A stretch of 14,575 nucleotides of DNA from an uncultured Clostridia bacterium (GTDB lineage: Bacteria; Bacillota; Clostridia; Oscillospirales; Acutalibacteraceae). The stretch is from NCBI GenBank assembly GCA_946002045.1, contig CAMFYM010000025.1:1-14575 (forward strand), written 5' to 3'. Below are positions 1 to 7,455 of this stretch, piece by piece. The translations under genes and the position numbers were made by a program. Each line of letters opens with the position of its first letter. Position 1 is the first letter of the stretch. Below the pieces are notes generated by a model that worked only from the letters and a program-made list of their open reading frames with translations, did no database searches and was not told where the DNA came from.

Positions 1-45
1 GATTCCTCTACGTCTCGTGGGCTCGGAGATGTGTATAAGAGACAG
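1..45 (+). other. Untrimmed Illumina Nextera i7 adapter (assembly artefact)
   Basis: Bases 12-45 match the 34-nt Nextera Read 2 transposase adapter, ending in the 19-bp Tn5 mosaic end (AGATGTGTATAAGAGACAG, 27-45). Bases 4-11 (TCCTCTAC) are the reverse complement of Nextera index N712 (GTAGAGGA) as I remember the index list. Bases 1-3 (GAT) fit the end of the P7 oligonucleotide. The order P7 end, index, Read 2 adapter is exactly that of a library molecule. Genomic sequence therefore begins at about base 46, and the start is a contig end rather than a biological junction. Confidence 0.97.
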
Positions 46-75
46 TATATAAATTTATGACTAACGAGGTGTTTT

Positions 76-1668
76 ATGGAAAGGTTAGAGCAATATCAGC
101 TTGAACACACTACACCTGAATCAGTAGGTGTTGACAGTAATGCCATTACTGCTTTTATAAACGAGATTAACGAAAAAGGATTGGGATTGCAAAGCTTTAC
201 CGTTGTAAGACATGATAAGGTCTGCGCACAAGGATTTTTTAAGCCATATAATGCAGATACCCCACATGTTCTTTATTCAATGAGCAAGTCTGTTACTTCA
301 ACGGCTATCGGATTTGCCGTTAGCGAGGGACTTATCAGCCTTAATGACAGAGTTGCAGATTTCTTCCCTGAATATGTAATGAGCAAAAGACCGTTCAACA
401 GAATGTTAACCGTTCGCATGCTTTTAACAATGCATAGCGACAAGCTTATTACTGTTCTTGAAGAAAAAGGGAAAAAGGACTGGATCGGCAGCTTTATGAA
501 CGCTCCGTTTCTCCTTCCTCCCAATAGCAAGTTTAATTATATAAGCGAAAATACATATATGCTTTCTGCTATCATTTCAAAGGTAACAGGTATGAGCATG
601 GTTGATTACCTTTACCCAAGGATTTTTGAACCATTGGGAATCGAAAAGCCGTTTTGGGAATATGACGGCAAGGGTATCAACGCAGGTGGCTGGGGCCTTT
701 ATATGAAGAGTGAGGATTTGGCAAAGTTCTTTTTACCGTATATTCACGGTGGTAAGTGGATTGACGGTACCCAGATTATTCCTGAAATGTGGGTTAAGGA
801 GGCAACAAGAAAGCAGGTTGACTCTGTTCACGACGGATATATTGATAATATGGTAGGATATGGCTATCAGTTTTGGAGGAATCCGATTTCTAACAGCTAT
901 CGTGCCGACGGCCTTTTTGGTCAAAGATGCTTTATGTTCCCTGAATATGATGCACTTGTTGTGCTTAATTGCGGTGAGGCTGAGGATTATAAAATAATGA
1001 AGGTATTTTGGAAGTATTTTCCTCAGTGCTTTGGCTATGAGTCCTTACCTGAAAATGAACAGGCATATAGCAAAATGCTTGATACTATTGAAAAATGTCA
1101 GGTAGAGGATTTGACTGCCACACCAAGAAACACAGAGCTTGAGGAAAAAATTTCAAACAGACTTATCACCTGTAAAACTCTTGAGTTCACATCGGTTGTT
1201 ACTGTGTCAATCACTCAAATGCTTTATAATAAGCCGGGCGAAATTAACCAATTCAAATTCATTTTTAACGATGATGGAATGAAATTCTATTGGAGGGAAA
1301 AGGACTTTGAAAACACCATTGATGTTGGTATGAACGGCGAATACGGTGTGTCTGAAATTGACCTTGCTGACCTGCATTACCATACATATTCAAAGGCTGC
1401 ATGGCAGGAGGACGGCTCCTTAAAGCTATGGATAAGACCTGTTGAAACGGCCCATGTTCGCAAATTCACCTTCTATTTTAATGACGATAACACAGTTAGA
1501 GTTGTTAACGAAATGGTGCCGAGGCTTGATGATTTGGTTGTGTATTACGCAACCTTCTCCGGTCATCCAATCAAGGGTGGCACAGCAGAGGAAATTGTTA
1601 AGGAAGCAGTTGACAAGGTAGGAATACCTATTGTTGAGCCTGACTTTAAGGGCACTTTTGCAGAGTAA
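76..1668 (+). CDS. Serine hydrolase, class C beta-lactamase/penicillin-binding-protein fold
   Basis: 530 residues. The N-terminal half (about 10-310) has the layout of the beta-lactamase-related family (COG1680 type). The nucleophile motif S-x-x-K is seen as SMSK at 68-71, after HVLY. A Tyr motif FNYIS has Y155 and S157. A GLFGQ segment at 279-283 sits where the third active-site motif is expected. Known family members include esterases, D-amino-acid peptidases and penicillin-recognising enzymes, so the substrate cannot be told from sequence. No signal peptide or membrane segment is visible, so a cytoplasmic protein is likely. Residues from about 340 to 530 form an extra beta-rich tail (for example KFTFYFNDDNTVRVV) of unknown role. 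The start ATG at 76 is supported by a GAGGT ribosome site at 66-70. Any promoter would lie left of the contig end. A hairpin follows the stop. Confidence 0.88.
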   Translation: MERLEQYQLEHTTPESVGVDSNAITAFINEINEKGLGLQSFTVVRHDKVCAQGFFKPYNADTPHVLYSMSKSVTSTAIGFAVSEGLISLNDRVADFFPEYVMSKRPFNRMLTVRMLLTMHSDKLITVLEEKGKKDWIGSFMNAPFLLPPNSKFNYISENTYMLSAIISKVTGMSMVDYLYPRIFEPLGIEKPFWEYDGKGINAGGWGLYMKSEDLAKFFLPYIHGGKWIDGTQIIPEMWVKEATRKQVDSVHDGYIDNMVGYGYQFWRNPISNSYRADGLFGQRCFMFPEYDALVVLNCGEAEDYKIMKVFWKYFPQCFGYESLPENEQAYSKMLDTIEKCQVEDLTATPRNTELEEKISNRLITCKTLEFTSVVTVSITQMLYNKPGEINQFKFIFNDDGMKFYWREKDFENTIDVGMNGEYGVSEIDLADLHYHTYSKAAWQEDGSLKLWIRPVETAHVRKFTFYFNDDNTVRVVNEMVPRLDDLVVYYATFSGHPIKGGTAEEIVKEAVDKVGIPIVEPDFKGTFAE

Positions 1669-1687
1669 TGTTATACATCAAACAAAT

Positions 1688-1715
1688 GCGACCTGCTCGA
1701 TTATGAGCAGGTCGC
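1688..1715. terminator. Bidirectional hairpin terminator between convergent genes
   Basis: Perfect 11-bp inverted repeat GCGACCTGCTC (1688-1698) and GAGCAGGTCGC (1705-1715) with a 6-nt loop. It lies 19 bases after the serine hydrolase stop and 22 bases after the luxS stop. On the minus strand the stem is followed by ATTTGTTT, and on the plus strand by TTAATTATT. Both tails are moderately T-rich, so the same hairpin plausibly ends both transcripts. Confidence 0.85.
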
Positions 1716-1737
1716 TTAATTATTATACCATATTATA

Positions 1738-2202
1738 TTATTCTGCTGTTGGGTACTTAAGGTCTTCCTTTGACCAATCCTTGATTACATTAAGGAATGC
1801 TTTTGCCTCCTCCTTGGCTTGTGGCAGATTGTGGTCAAGACAGTTGCCACATTCCTTTGGAGAAGCACCCGGAATAACTCCCCAGTATTCGGAAATAAAC
1901 TTGAATGCTTCCTTAATAAGACCGATTGTGTAGCTGTCGCTTAAGCTACGGGTAAGAAAGTAAAATCCTGTTCTGCATCCCATTGGTCCAAAATAAATAA
2001 TATTTTCGCCAAATTCCGTATTCCTGACATATGTAGCAAAAAGGTGCTCAATGGTGTGTATGGCAGCATTTGTCATAACAGGCTCTCTGTTTGGTTCACG
2101 CATGCGAATATCATATGTTGTAATATCATCGTCAATTCTGCTGATGTAGATACCTTTTTTTAAAATATTGTGGTCTATTTGAAAGCTTGGTATAGTTTTC
2201 AT
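1738..2202 (-). CDS. luxS: S-ribosylhomocysteine lyase LuxS
   Basis: 154 residues, the usual LuxS length. LuxS cleaves S-ribosylhomocysteine to homocysteine and DPD, the precursor of autoinducer-2, in the activated methyl cycle. The metal-site motif HTIEH is at 49-53 (H49 and H53 as ligands, E52 as general acid/base). The catalytic cysteine lies in GCRTGF (C76), and the third metal ligand is C118 in KECGNC. All expected catalytic residues are therefore present, with one additional cysteine at 121. The start ATG overlaps the stop of the preceding gene as ATGA, and an AGGAG site lies about 11 nt upstream inside that gene, so translational coupling is likely. It is the last gene of a three-gene unit and runs into the hairpin at 1688-1715. 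Confidence 0.97.
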   Translation of the reverse strand: MKTIPSFQIDHNILKKGIYISRIDDDITTYDIRMREPNREPVMTNAAIHTIEHLFATYVRNTEFGENIIYFGPMGCRTGFYFLTRSLSDSYTIGLIKEAFKFISEYWGVIPGASPKECGNCLDHNLPQAKEEAKAFLNVIKDWSKEDLKYPTAE

Positions 2203-3119
2203 TTAATTTCAACTCCTGTTAAAAATGATTTATTTTCTGTAATTTCTTCACAGGGAGCGCCGTGCTGAAATAGACTAATCATTATTTCTGCATCCTTCTT
2301 TGAAGCCTCAAATAATTCTTCAAAGCTTTCGCTCCTGTTACCGTTTTCATAGGGGGATACCCAAATATCATTATTTATATTAGCATATTTTTTTGCTTTT
2401 TCCAAGTCCTTTGGCCGTATAAATGATGTGAATTTATAATTTTTACTGAAGGGGGACAGGAGAATTTCAATAGGAGTAACAATAATTCTCTTAATACCCG
2501 TTGGGTCAAAGGTGACCCTTTGAACAATTTTCATATCCCTTAATGCCGTTTCGCCTTGTGATTGGGTGATGCTTTTATCAATAGCATTTTGCAACAGGTA
2601 TTTAAGCAGTGACGCAATCTCCCTGATTACATCTTGACTGGAGCCAACTGTTTGTTCCGTTTCAAATTTGTCGGGCTTTGTTATACCAAGCCGTTTGTTT
2701 AGCATATAAGTATCTAAAGCAAATTCAATTTGATTGTGCAGTGAGTGAGGATTTACAAATCTGTTGCTTTTTGCCATACTATCCTGCAGGGCATACACAT
2801 AAGGGTGGCAAATTCTGTCAAGAGAATAATGAAGAATAAACCCATACACATATGATTTTGCTATGTCAGGCGATGAAGACGATTTGCAATATTCACGCAT
2901 ACATTCAAGCAAATCAGAGGGATTTGTCTTGTGGATAACAGAGCCGTACCTAAGCAATGATTTGCCTATTGTCCACGGCAGAACACGATGAAAAAAGAAA
3001 ACATCGGGACCCTGTGCACCGAAATACACTGCCTCTTCATTGATATTAAAATCTGCAATTTCCTTTAATATCGGCATCATTTCTTTAGCAAAAATATAAT
3101 GAGTTGAAAAAGCCGGCAT
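2199..3119 (-). CDS. Zinc-dependent phospholipase C-like protein
   Basis: 306 residues from the ATG at 3119. It resembles the zinc-dependent phospholipase C family (PF00882-like), seen in clostridia as intracellular proteins as well as in alpha-toxin. Candidate metal ligands are H7 (FSTHYIF), D39 and H44 (GPDVFFFH), H63, and the set H97, D101 and H105 in HYSLDRICHP. This H-x3-D-x3-H spacing is the most recognisable part. No signal peptide is seen, so this is probably not a secreted toxin, and activity on phospholipids is an inference. I prefer the ATG at 3119, where the previous stop and this start share one base (TGATG). A TTG one codon upstream (3122) is an alternative start giving 307 residues, with AAGGA suitably placed for either. 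The stop overlaps the luxS start by four bases. Confidence 0.8.
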   Translation of the reverse strand: MPAFSTHYIFAKEMMPILKEIADFNINEEAVYFGAQGPDVFFFHRVLPWTIGKSLLRYGSVIHKTNPSDLLECMREYCKSSSSPDIAKSYVYGFILHYSLDRICHPYVYALQDSMAKSNRFVNPHSLHNQIEFALDTYMLNKRLGITKPDKFETEQTVGSSQDVIREIASLLKYLLQNAIDKSITQSQGETALRDMKIVQRVTFDPTGIKRIIVTPIEILLSPFSKNYKFTSFIRPKDLEKAKKYANINNDIWVSPYENGNRSESFEELFEASKKDAEIMISLFQHGAPCEEITENKSFLTGVEIK

Positions 3120-3967
3120 CAAATCAGTCCTTTAAAATCAGTAGGGAATTCACTGTCAATAGTAATTTCTTCTTCTGTAATCGGGTGTATAAAATGCACT
3201 GTTTTGCATTGCAGTGCCTGTCGGTTAATTTGCTCACAGCACCCACCGTAAAGGCTGTCGCCCAAAAGGGGATGACCTATGTGTGAAAAATGCACACGAA
3301 TTTGATGAGTTCTGCCTGTTTCAAGATTAAGCTTAACAAGGGTGCTTTTGCCGTTGCTCTTTATTGCCTGCCAATGAGTGATTGCCCTTTCTCCGTCATC
3401 ACGAACACATCGCTTGATAATGCTGTCGCCCATTCGTGCAATAGGCAGGTCGATAGTGCCGTTGCCTGTTAAAACTCCTTCACAAACTGCGTAATAATCC
3501 TTGTGAATTTTTCCTGCAAGCTTACAGGCAGCAAGCTCATTTTTTGCCACAACAACAAGTCCACCCGTATCTCTGTCAAGCCTGTAAATACATCTAAAGG
3601 CAGTGTCGCTTTCCATATAGCAGGCACAAGCATTTGCAAGAGTGTCGCCCTGATGATTTCTGCTTTCGTGAACAGGCATAAAGGGTGGCTTGTTCATAAC
3701 AAGTATATCCTCGTCACTGTAAACAGGCACAGCGTCGCTGTTTTTGAGAGGAGTAGGCATTTTACCCTTATTTTCAATTCTAATTATAAGCCTGTCACCT
3801 GTGTGAATTTTGTCGATTGTCGGTGCAAATTCACCGTTTAATGTTATTCCGTTTTCAGTATTTTTTAGCTTTGTAAGAAGTGATGCAGAAACACCGAAGC
3901 TCCGTAAAAAATCACGAATTTGTGTTCCGTCATCCTTTTCCTTAATAATAAATTCAATAACTCTCAT
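3119..3967 (-). CDS. RluA-family 23S rRNA/tRNA pseudouridine synthase
   Basis: 282 residues. An N-terminal S4-like RNA-binding region (about 14-65, including IRDFLRSFGVSASLLTKLK) precedes the catalytic domain. The RluA signature appears as YRLDRDTGG (128-136), with D131 as the expected catalytic aspartate. A later LETGRTHQIRVH block (215-226) is the conserved uridine-pocket segment. The enzyme converts specific uridines in rRNA or tRNA to pseudouridine; the target site cannot be named. Y128 replaces the more common histidine of HRLD. The gene starts only 12 bases after a terminator-like hairpin, and no Shine-Dalgarno match precedes the ATG (the bases are TTTACTTTTTTGAT), so its initiation is unclear. 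It is the first gene of the unit with the phospholipase-like gene and luxS. Confidence 0.92.
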   Translation of the reverse strand: MRVIEFIIKEKDDGTQIRDFLRSFGVSASLLTKLKNTENGITLNGEFAPTIDKIHTGDRLIIRIENKGKMPTPLKNSDAVPVYSDEDILVMNKPPFMPVHESRNHQGDTLANACACYMESDTAFRCIYRLDRDTGGLVVVAKNELAACKLAGKIHKDYYAVCEGVLTGNGTIDLPIARMGDSIIKRCVRDDGERAITHWQAIKSNGKSTLVKLNLETGRTHQIRVHFSHIGHPLLGDSLYGGCCEQINRQALQCKTVHFIHPITEEEITIDSEFPTDFKGLI

Positions 3968-3979
3968 ATCAAAAAAGTA

Positions 3980-4003
3980 AACAGCAGTCCAAAGACTGCT
4001 GTT
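3980..4003 (-). terminator. Intrinsic terminator after ilvE
   Basis: Perfect 10-bp inverted repeat AACAGCAGTC (3980-3989) and GACTGCTGTT (3994-4003) with a 4-nt loop. On the minus strand it is followed by TTTACTTTTTT, a good uridine tail. It lies 9 bases past the ilvE stop and 12 bases before the RluA-family start, which makes the start of the next unit unusually tight. Confidence 0.88.
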
Positions 4004-4012
4004 ATGCTTATA

Positions 4013-5074
4013 TTAGTCAACACTTACAATCCAGTTCATTGTATCTTCAATCTTGCCGAATTGAATACCTGTGAGTGTGTCATAAAGCCTTTGTGTAAGT
4101 TCGCCTGTTTTGAAATTATTGATTTCAACAGTTTCACCCTCATAGGTAAGGCCACCAACCGGGCTGATAACAGCAGCAGTACCTGTGCCGAATACCTCCT
4201 CGAGCTTGCCGTTTTTAGCAGCATCCATAATGAAGTCAATAGTAAATCTTGTTTCGTTAACCTTGTAGCCCCAAGACTTAAGCAGCTCGATACAGCTCAT
4301 TCTTGTAATACCGGGAAGAACTGTGCCGATTGTCGGTGCTGTGTAAATTTCTCCGTCAACCTTGAACATAATGTTCATTGAGCCAACCTCTTCAACATAT
4401 TTTCTTTCAACACCGTCAAGCCAAAGAACCTGTGAATAACCAAGCTTGTGACCCTTTTCGGATGCGATGATAGATGCAGCATAGTTACCACCACACTTAA
4501 TGTAGCCTGTACCACCCGGAGTAGCACGCACATACTCATCCTCAACATAGATTTTAACAGGGTTCATACCCTCCTCATAATAAGCACCTGATGGTGAGCA
4601 GATTATGATAAACTTGTATTCATCAGAAGCCTTAACACCAAGAACAGACTCTGTTGCAATAGTGAACGGTCTGATGTAGAGGCTTGTGTCAGGCTCTGAA
4701 GGAACCCAGTCCTTTTCAACACTAACAAGTGCTCTGACTGCCTCAACAAAATCCTCCACGGGAATTTCCGGAATACAGAGTCTTTGGTGTGTTGACTGCA
4801 TTCTTTCTGCATTTTTGTCAGGTCTGAAAAGCTGAACATTACCGTCAGGAGTTCTGTATGCCTTTAATCCCTCAAAGCATTCCTGTGCATAGTGGAACAC
4901 AAGAGCAGATGGGTCAAGAACGAGTGGCTGATAAGGAACAATCCTTGCATTGTGCCAGCCTTCGCCTGTTTTGTAGTCCATAATAAACATATGGTCGGTA
5001 AAGATGTTGCCGAATCCCAGCTTGCCCTGTGGCTTTTCCTTTGGTGCTTTTGTAAGCTCATACTTAATTTCCAT
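4013..5074 (-). CDS. ilvE: Branched-chain amino acid aminotransferase
   Basis: 353 residues, the length of the longer, BCAT-like class IV aminotransferases. It transfers amino groups between leucine, isoleucine or valine and their 2-oxo acids using pyridoxal phosphate, in the cytoplasm. The PLP lysine is K193 in GYIKCGGNYAAS. Other family blocks are HYAQECFEGLKAY (61-73), EEVGSMNIMF (228-237) and LPGITR (253-258). An AGAGGT ribosome site precedes the ATG with 8-nt spacing. The gene follows the DegV-family gene by 28 bases with no terminator or promoter seen between them, so both probably share the promoter at 5997-6025. A strong terminator follows. Confidence 0.96.
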   Translation of the reverse strand: MEIKYELTKAPKEKPQGKLGFGNIFTDHMFIMDYKTGEGWHNARIVPYQPLVLDPSALVFHYAQECFEGLKAYRTPDGNVQLFRPDKNAERMQSTHQRLCIPEIPVEDFVEAVRALVSVEKDWVPSEPDTSLYIRPFTIATESVLGVKASDEYKFIIICSPSGAYYEEGMNPVKIYVEDEYVRATPGGTGYIKCGGNYAASIIASEKGHKLGYSQVLWLDGVERKYVEEVGSMNIMFKVDGEIYTAPTIGTVLPGITRMSCIELLKSWGYKVNETRFTIDFIMDAAKNGKLEEVFGTGTAAVISPVGGLTYEGETVEINNFKTGELTQRLYDTLTGIQFGKIEDTMNWIVSVD

Positions 5075-5102
5075 TTTATATTACCTCTTTTGTAATGAAT
5101 TT

Positions 5103-5960
5103 TTAAAAGCTGTATGAAACAATTATTCCTCCGTCAGAAGCATAAAGTGAATTAAGTCCTGACGCCTTAATAATTTCAACCTTGCCGAATTTTGCCTTGT
5201 CAGTGATTTTATTAGCAACAAAATTTGCCCTATCCTCACAGCAAACATATGAAATATAAAGCTTTTTGTCGCTAAGGTCAACGCCGTCAACCGACTCGGC
5301 AATAATATTTGCCATTTTAATCAGTGCACGATTTGTAGTTAAATCCTGACCTGAAAGGGAAATGTTGCCCTCCTGTGTTCTTTTGCAAATAAGCTTTACT
5401 CTGATTTTTTCAAGCACCTTTGCAGCAAGAGCAAACAATCGTCCGTTTGCCTTTAATGCGTCAAGACTTTCAAGGCAGAAGAACAATCCTGTTTTGTTAA
5501 GGATAAAGTCGTCAATATATTCCACAACAGCGTCAAAGGCCATACCCTCGTCGCACACCTTTTTAATTTCCTCTGCCACAATAGACTCTAAGCCTGAGGT
5601 AGCAAGTGAGTTGAAAACATAGATTTTCTTGTCCTCGCCATACTCCTCCTCATAAAGCATTTTGCCCTGAAGAGCACTGTTATAGGTTCCACTTAATTTG
5701 TCGGTTATAGTCAAAACATAAATCTCGTCATAATCACCCTCGTAAGCCTTTTTAAAAGCATCAGGTGCAGGACAGGCAGATTTTGCAACACCACCGTTGG
5801 CCTTCATTCTGCCGATAAAATCATCCTGGTCAAGATCACGGTCATCAAAGGTGTGGTAATCACCAACCTCAAGTGAAAGAGGAACAACCTCAAGATTATC
5901 CCATTTCTTAATTTCCTCGGTTAAGTCACAGCAACTGTCAACAACGATTTTATAACGCAT
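5103..5960 (-). CDS. DegV-family lipid-binding protein
   Basis: 285 residues, the standard length of DegV proteins. Family blocks are VDSCCDL (7-13), the KSACPAP loop (60-66), SGTYNSA (90-96) and ESLDALKANGRL (164-174). DegV proteins bind one fatty acid, and some (FakB) present it to the FakA kinase for phospholipid synthesis. No FakA gene is present here, so the role as a kinase partner is inference. The ATG at 5960 is preceded by AAAGGT about 10 nt upstream. A near-consensus promoter lies directly upstream, and ilvE follows in the same direction. Confidence 0.93.
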   Translation of the reverse strand: MRYKIVVDSCCDLTEEIKKWDNLEVVPLSLEVGDYHTFDDRDLDQDDFIGRMKANGGVAKSACPAPDAFKKAYEGDYDEIYVLTITDKLSGTYNSALQGKMLYEEEYGEDKKIYVFNSLATSGLESIVAEEIKKVCDEGMAFDAVVEYIDDFILNKTGLFFCLESLDALKANGRLFALAAKVLEKIRVKLICKRTQEGNISLSGQDLTTNRALIKMANIIAESVDGVDLSDKKLYISYVCCEDRANFVANKITDKAKFGKVEIIKASGLNSLYASDGGIIVSYSF

Positions 5961-5967
5961 ATGGCAT
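5950..5967 (-). other. Possible five-codon ORF overlapping the DegV-family start
   Basis: An ATG at 5967 lies closer to the AAAGGT ribosome site than the DegV-family start does. It opens a five-codon frame (MPYAL) that ends with TAA inside the first codons of the DegV-family gene, in a different frame. It could compete for ribosomes or could be coincidence; it is far too short to judge from sequence. Confidence 0.2.
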
Positions 5968-5996
5968 ATTACCTTTCAACAATTTTATATGGAAAT

Positions 5997-6025
5997 ATTA
6001 TACTCTTATTTTATAGTGTAGTCAA
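5997..6025 (-). promoter_or_regulatory. Sigma-A promoter for the DegV-family gene and ilvE
   Basis: On the minus strand a TTGACT -35 (6020-6025) and a perfect TATAAT -10 (5997-6002) are separated by exactly 17 bases. The site lies between the argH terminator and the DegV-family start, giving an expected 5' leader of about 30 bases. Confidence 0.88.
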
Positions 6026-6032
6026 TAAAAAA

Positions 6033-6060
6033 TGCGACAGAATAGCTAAATCCTGTCGCA
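6033..6060 (-). terminator. Intrinsic terminator after argH
   Basis: Inverted repeat TGCGACAG (6033-6040) and CTGTCGCA (6053-6060) with a 12-nt loop. On the minus strand it is followed by TTTTTTATTG. It begins 6 bases past the argH stop, and its T tail runs directly into the -35 of the next promoter. Confidence 0.9.
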
Positions 6061-6066
6061 AATTTA

Positions 6067-7440
6067 TTAAGCAATAATATTTTTGGCATTTTGTATTTGT
6101 ATTTCAACGCTTGCCACAGCAGGACCACCTATTGCTGTTCTGTCATTAACACACTTTTCAAGGTTGATTGCAGCATAAACATCATTATCGAATATGTTAC
6201 AAACAGATTGGTAATCCTCAATAGGCAGCTCCTCAAGAGTAACGCCCTTGTCAATGCAGATTGCCACAAGCTCACCTGTTGCCTTGTATGCGTCACGAAA
6301 GGCAAGACCCTTGCCAACAAGATAATCTGCACAGTCTGTGGCGTTAATAAATCCCTTTGCAGCAGCACTTCTCATATTATCCTTAAGAACTGTCATTGTA
6401 TCAATCATCGGGGTAAAGGCGTTAAGGCACATTTTAACGGTATCAACAGCGTCAAAAATCGCCTCCTTATCCTCCTGCATATCCTTGTTATACGCAAGAG
6501 CAATGCCCTTCATAACAGTAAGCAGCGTGGTTAAATCACCAAAAACTCTTCCACTTTTACCACGAACAAGCTCGGCAATATCGGGATTTTTCTTTTGTGG
6601 CATAATGCTTGAGCCTGTTGAAAATGCATCGTCAAGCTCAATGAACTTAAATTCCCAGCTGCACCACATGATAATTTCCTCGCTGAATCTTGAAAGATGC
6701 ACCATAATCAAAGACAGTGCAGACGCCAGCTCAATGCAAAAATCCCTGTCAGATACACCGTCAAGGCTGTTAAGGCACACACTGTCAAATCCCAGTAAAT
6801 CAGCCACTAAGCCTCGGTCAATAGGGTAGGTCGTGCCTGCTAAAGCACCACTTCCAAGGGGCAAAACATTCATTCTTTTTTTTACATCAGCAAGCCTGTC
6901 CAAATCCCTGCAAAGCATTGAGCAGTAAGCCATTAAGTGATGAGCAAAGGTGATTGGCTGTGCTCTTTGCAGGTGAGTGTAGCCGGGCATAATGGTGGTC
7001 TTGTTTTCCTCTGCCTTATTGCACAAAACAGCAATAAGACCCTTTAGCATTTGGCTAATCTCGTCAATTTCTTTTCTTAAAACCAGCCTAATATCAAGAG
7101 CAACCTGGTCATTTCTTGAACGAGCAGTATGCAGCCTTTTTCCTGTTTGACCAAGCCTTGCAGTTAATTCACCCTCAACAAAAGTGTGAATATCCTCTGC
7201 ATCCATGTCAATTTTCAACTTGCCTGATTTTATATCATCAAGTATTTTCTTAAGACCTGCAACAATTTTTTCGCTTTCGCCTTTTTCAATAATACCTGTT
7301 GCACCAAGCATTGTTGCGTGAGCAATACTGCCCTTTATGTCCTCCTCAAACATCCTGCAATCAAAGCTTATAGATGAATTGAAGTCATTTGTCTCCTTAG
7401 CAAGCTCCTTTTTGAACCTGCCCTTCCATAGCTGTGCCAT
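6067..7440 (-). CDS. argH: Argininosuccinate lyase
   Basis: 457 residues, the usual family length. It splits argininosuccinate into arginine and fumarate, the last step of arginine synthesis, as a cytoplasmic tetramer. Visible family blocks are TARSRNDQ (105-112), GYTHLQRAQP (153-162, with the catalytic histidine H156) and the fumarase/aspartase superfamily signature GSSIMPQKKNPD (276-287), which carries the catalytic serine loop. The start is set by an AGAGGT site (7445-7450) about 5 nt before the ATG. It lies 15 bases after argG, so the two form an operon. An intrinsic terminator follows at once. Confidence 0.98.
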   Translation of the reverse strand: MAQLWKGRFKKELAKETNDFNSSISFDCRMFEEDIKGSIAHATMLGATGIIEKGESEKIVAGLKKILDDIKSGKLKIDMDAEDIHTFVEGELTARLGQTGKRLHTARSRNDQVALDIRLVLRKEIDEISQMLKGLIAVLCNKAEENKTTIMPGYTHLQRAQPITFAHHLMAYCSMLCRDLDRLADVKKRMNVLPLGSGALAGTTYPIDRGLVADLLGFDSVCLNSLDGVSDRDFCIELASALSLIMVHLSRFSEEIIMWCSWEFKFIELDDAFSTGSSIMPQKKNPDIAELVRGKSGRVFGDLTTLLTVMKGIALAYNKDMQEDKEAIFDAVDTVKMCLNAFTPMIDTMTVLKDNMRSAAAKGFINATDCADYLVGKGLAFRDAYKATGELVAICIDKGVTLEELPIEDYQSVCNIFDNDVYAAINLEKCVNDRTAIGGPAVASVEIQIQNAKNIIA

Positions 7441-7455
7441 AATTACCTCTTATAA

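Noticed and set aside
27..45. Tn5 transposon mosaic end near the window start
   Set aside because: It is part of the complete Nextera adapter and index, so it is a library artefact, not a mobile element.
3104..4381. Plus-strand open frames opposite the RluA-family and ilvE genes
   Set aside because: They are antisense shadows of well-supported conserved genes and show no family features.
6091..6829. Plus-strand open frames opposite argH
   Set aside because: Antisense shadows of argH, which carries all its family signatures in the other strand.
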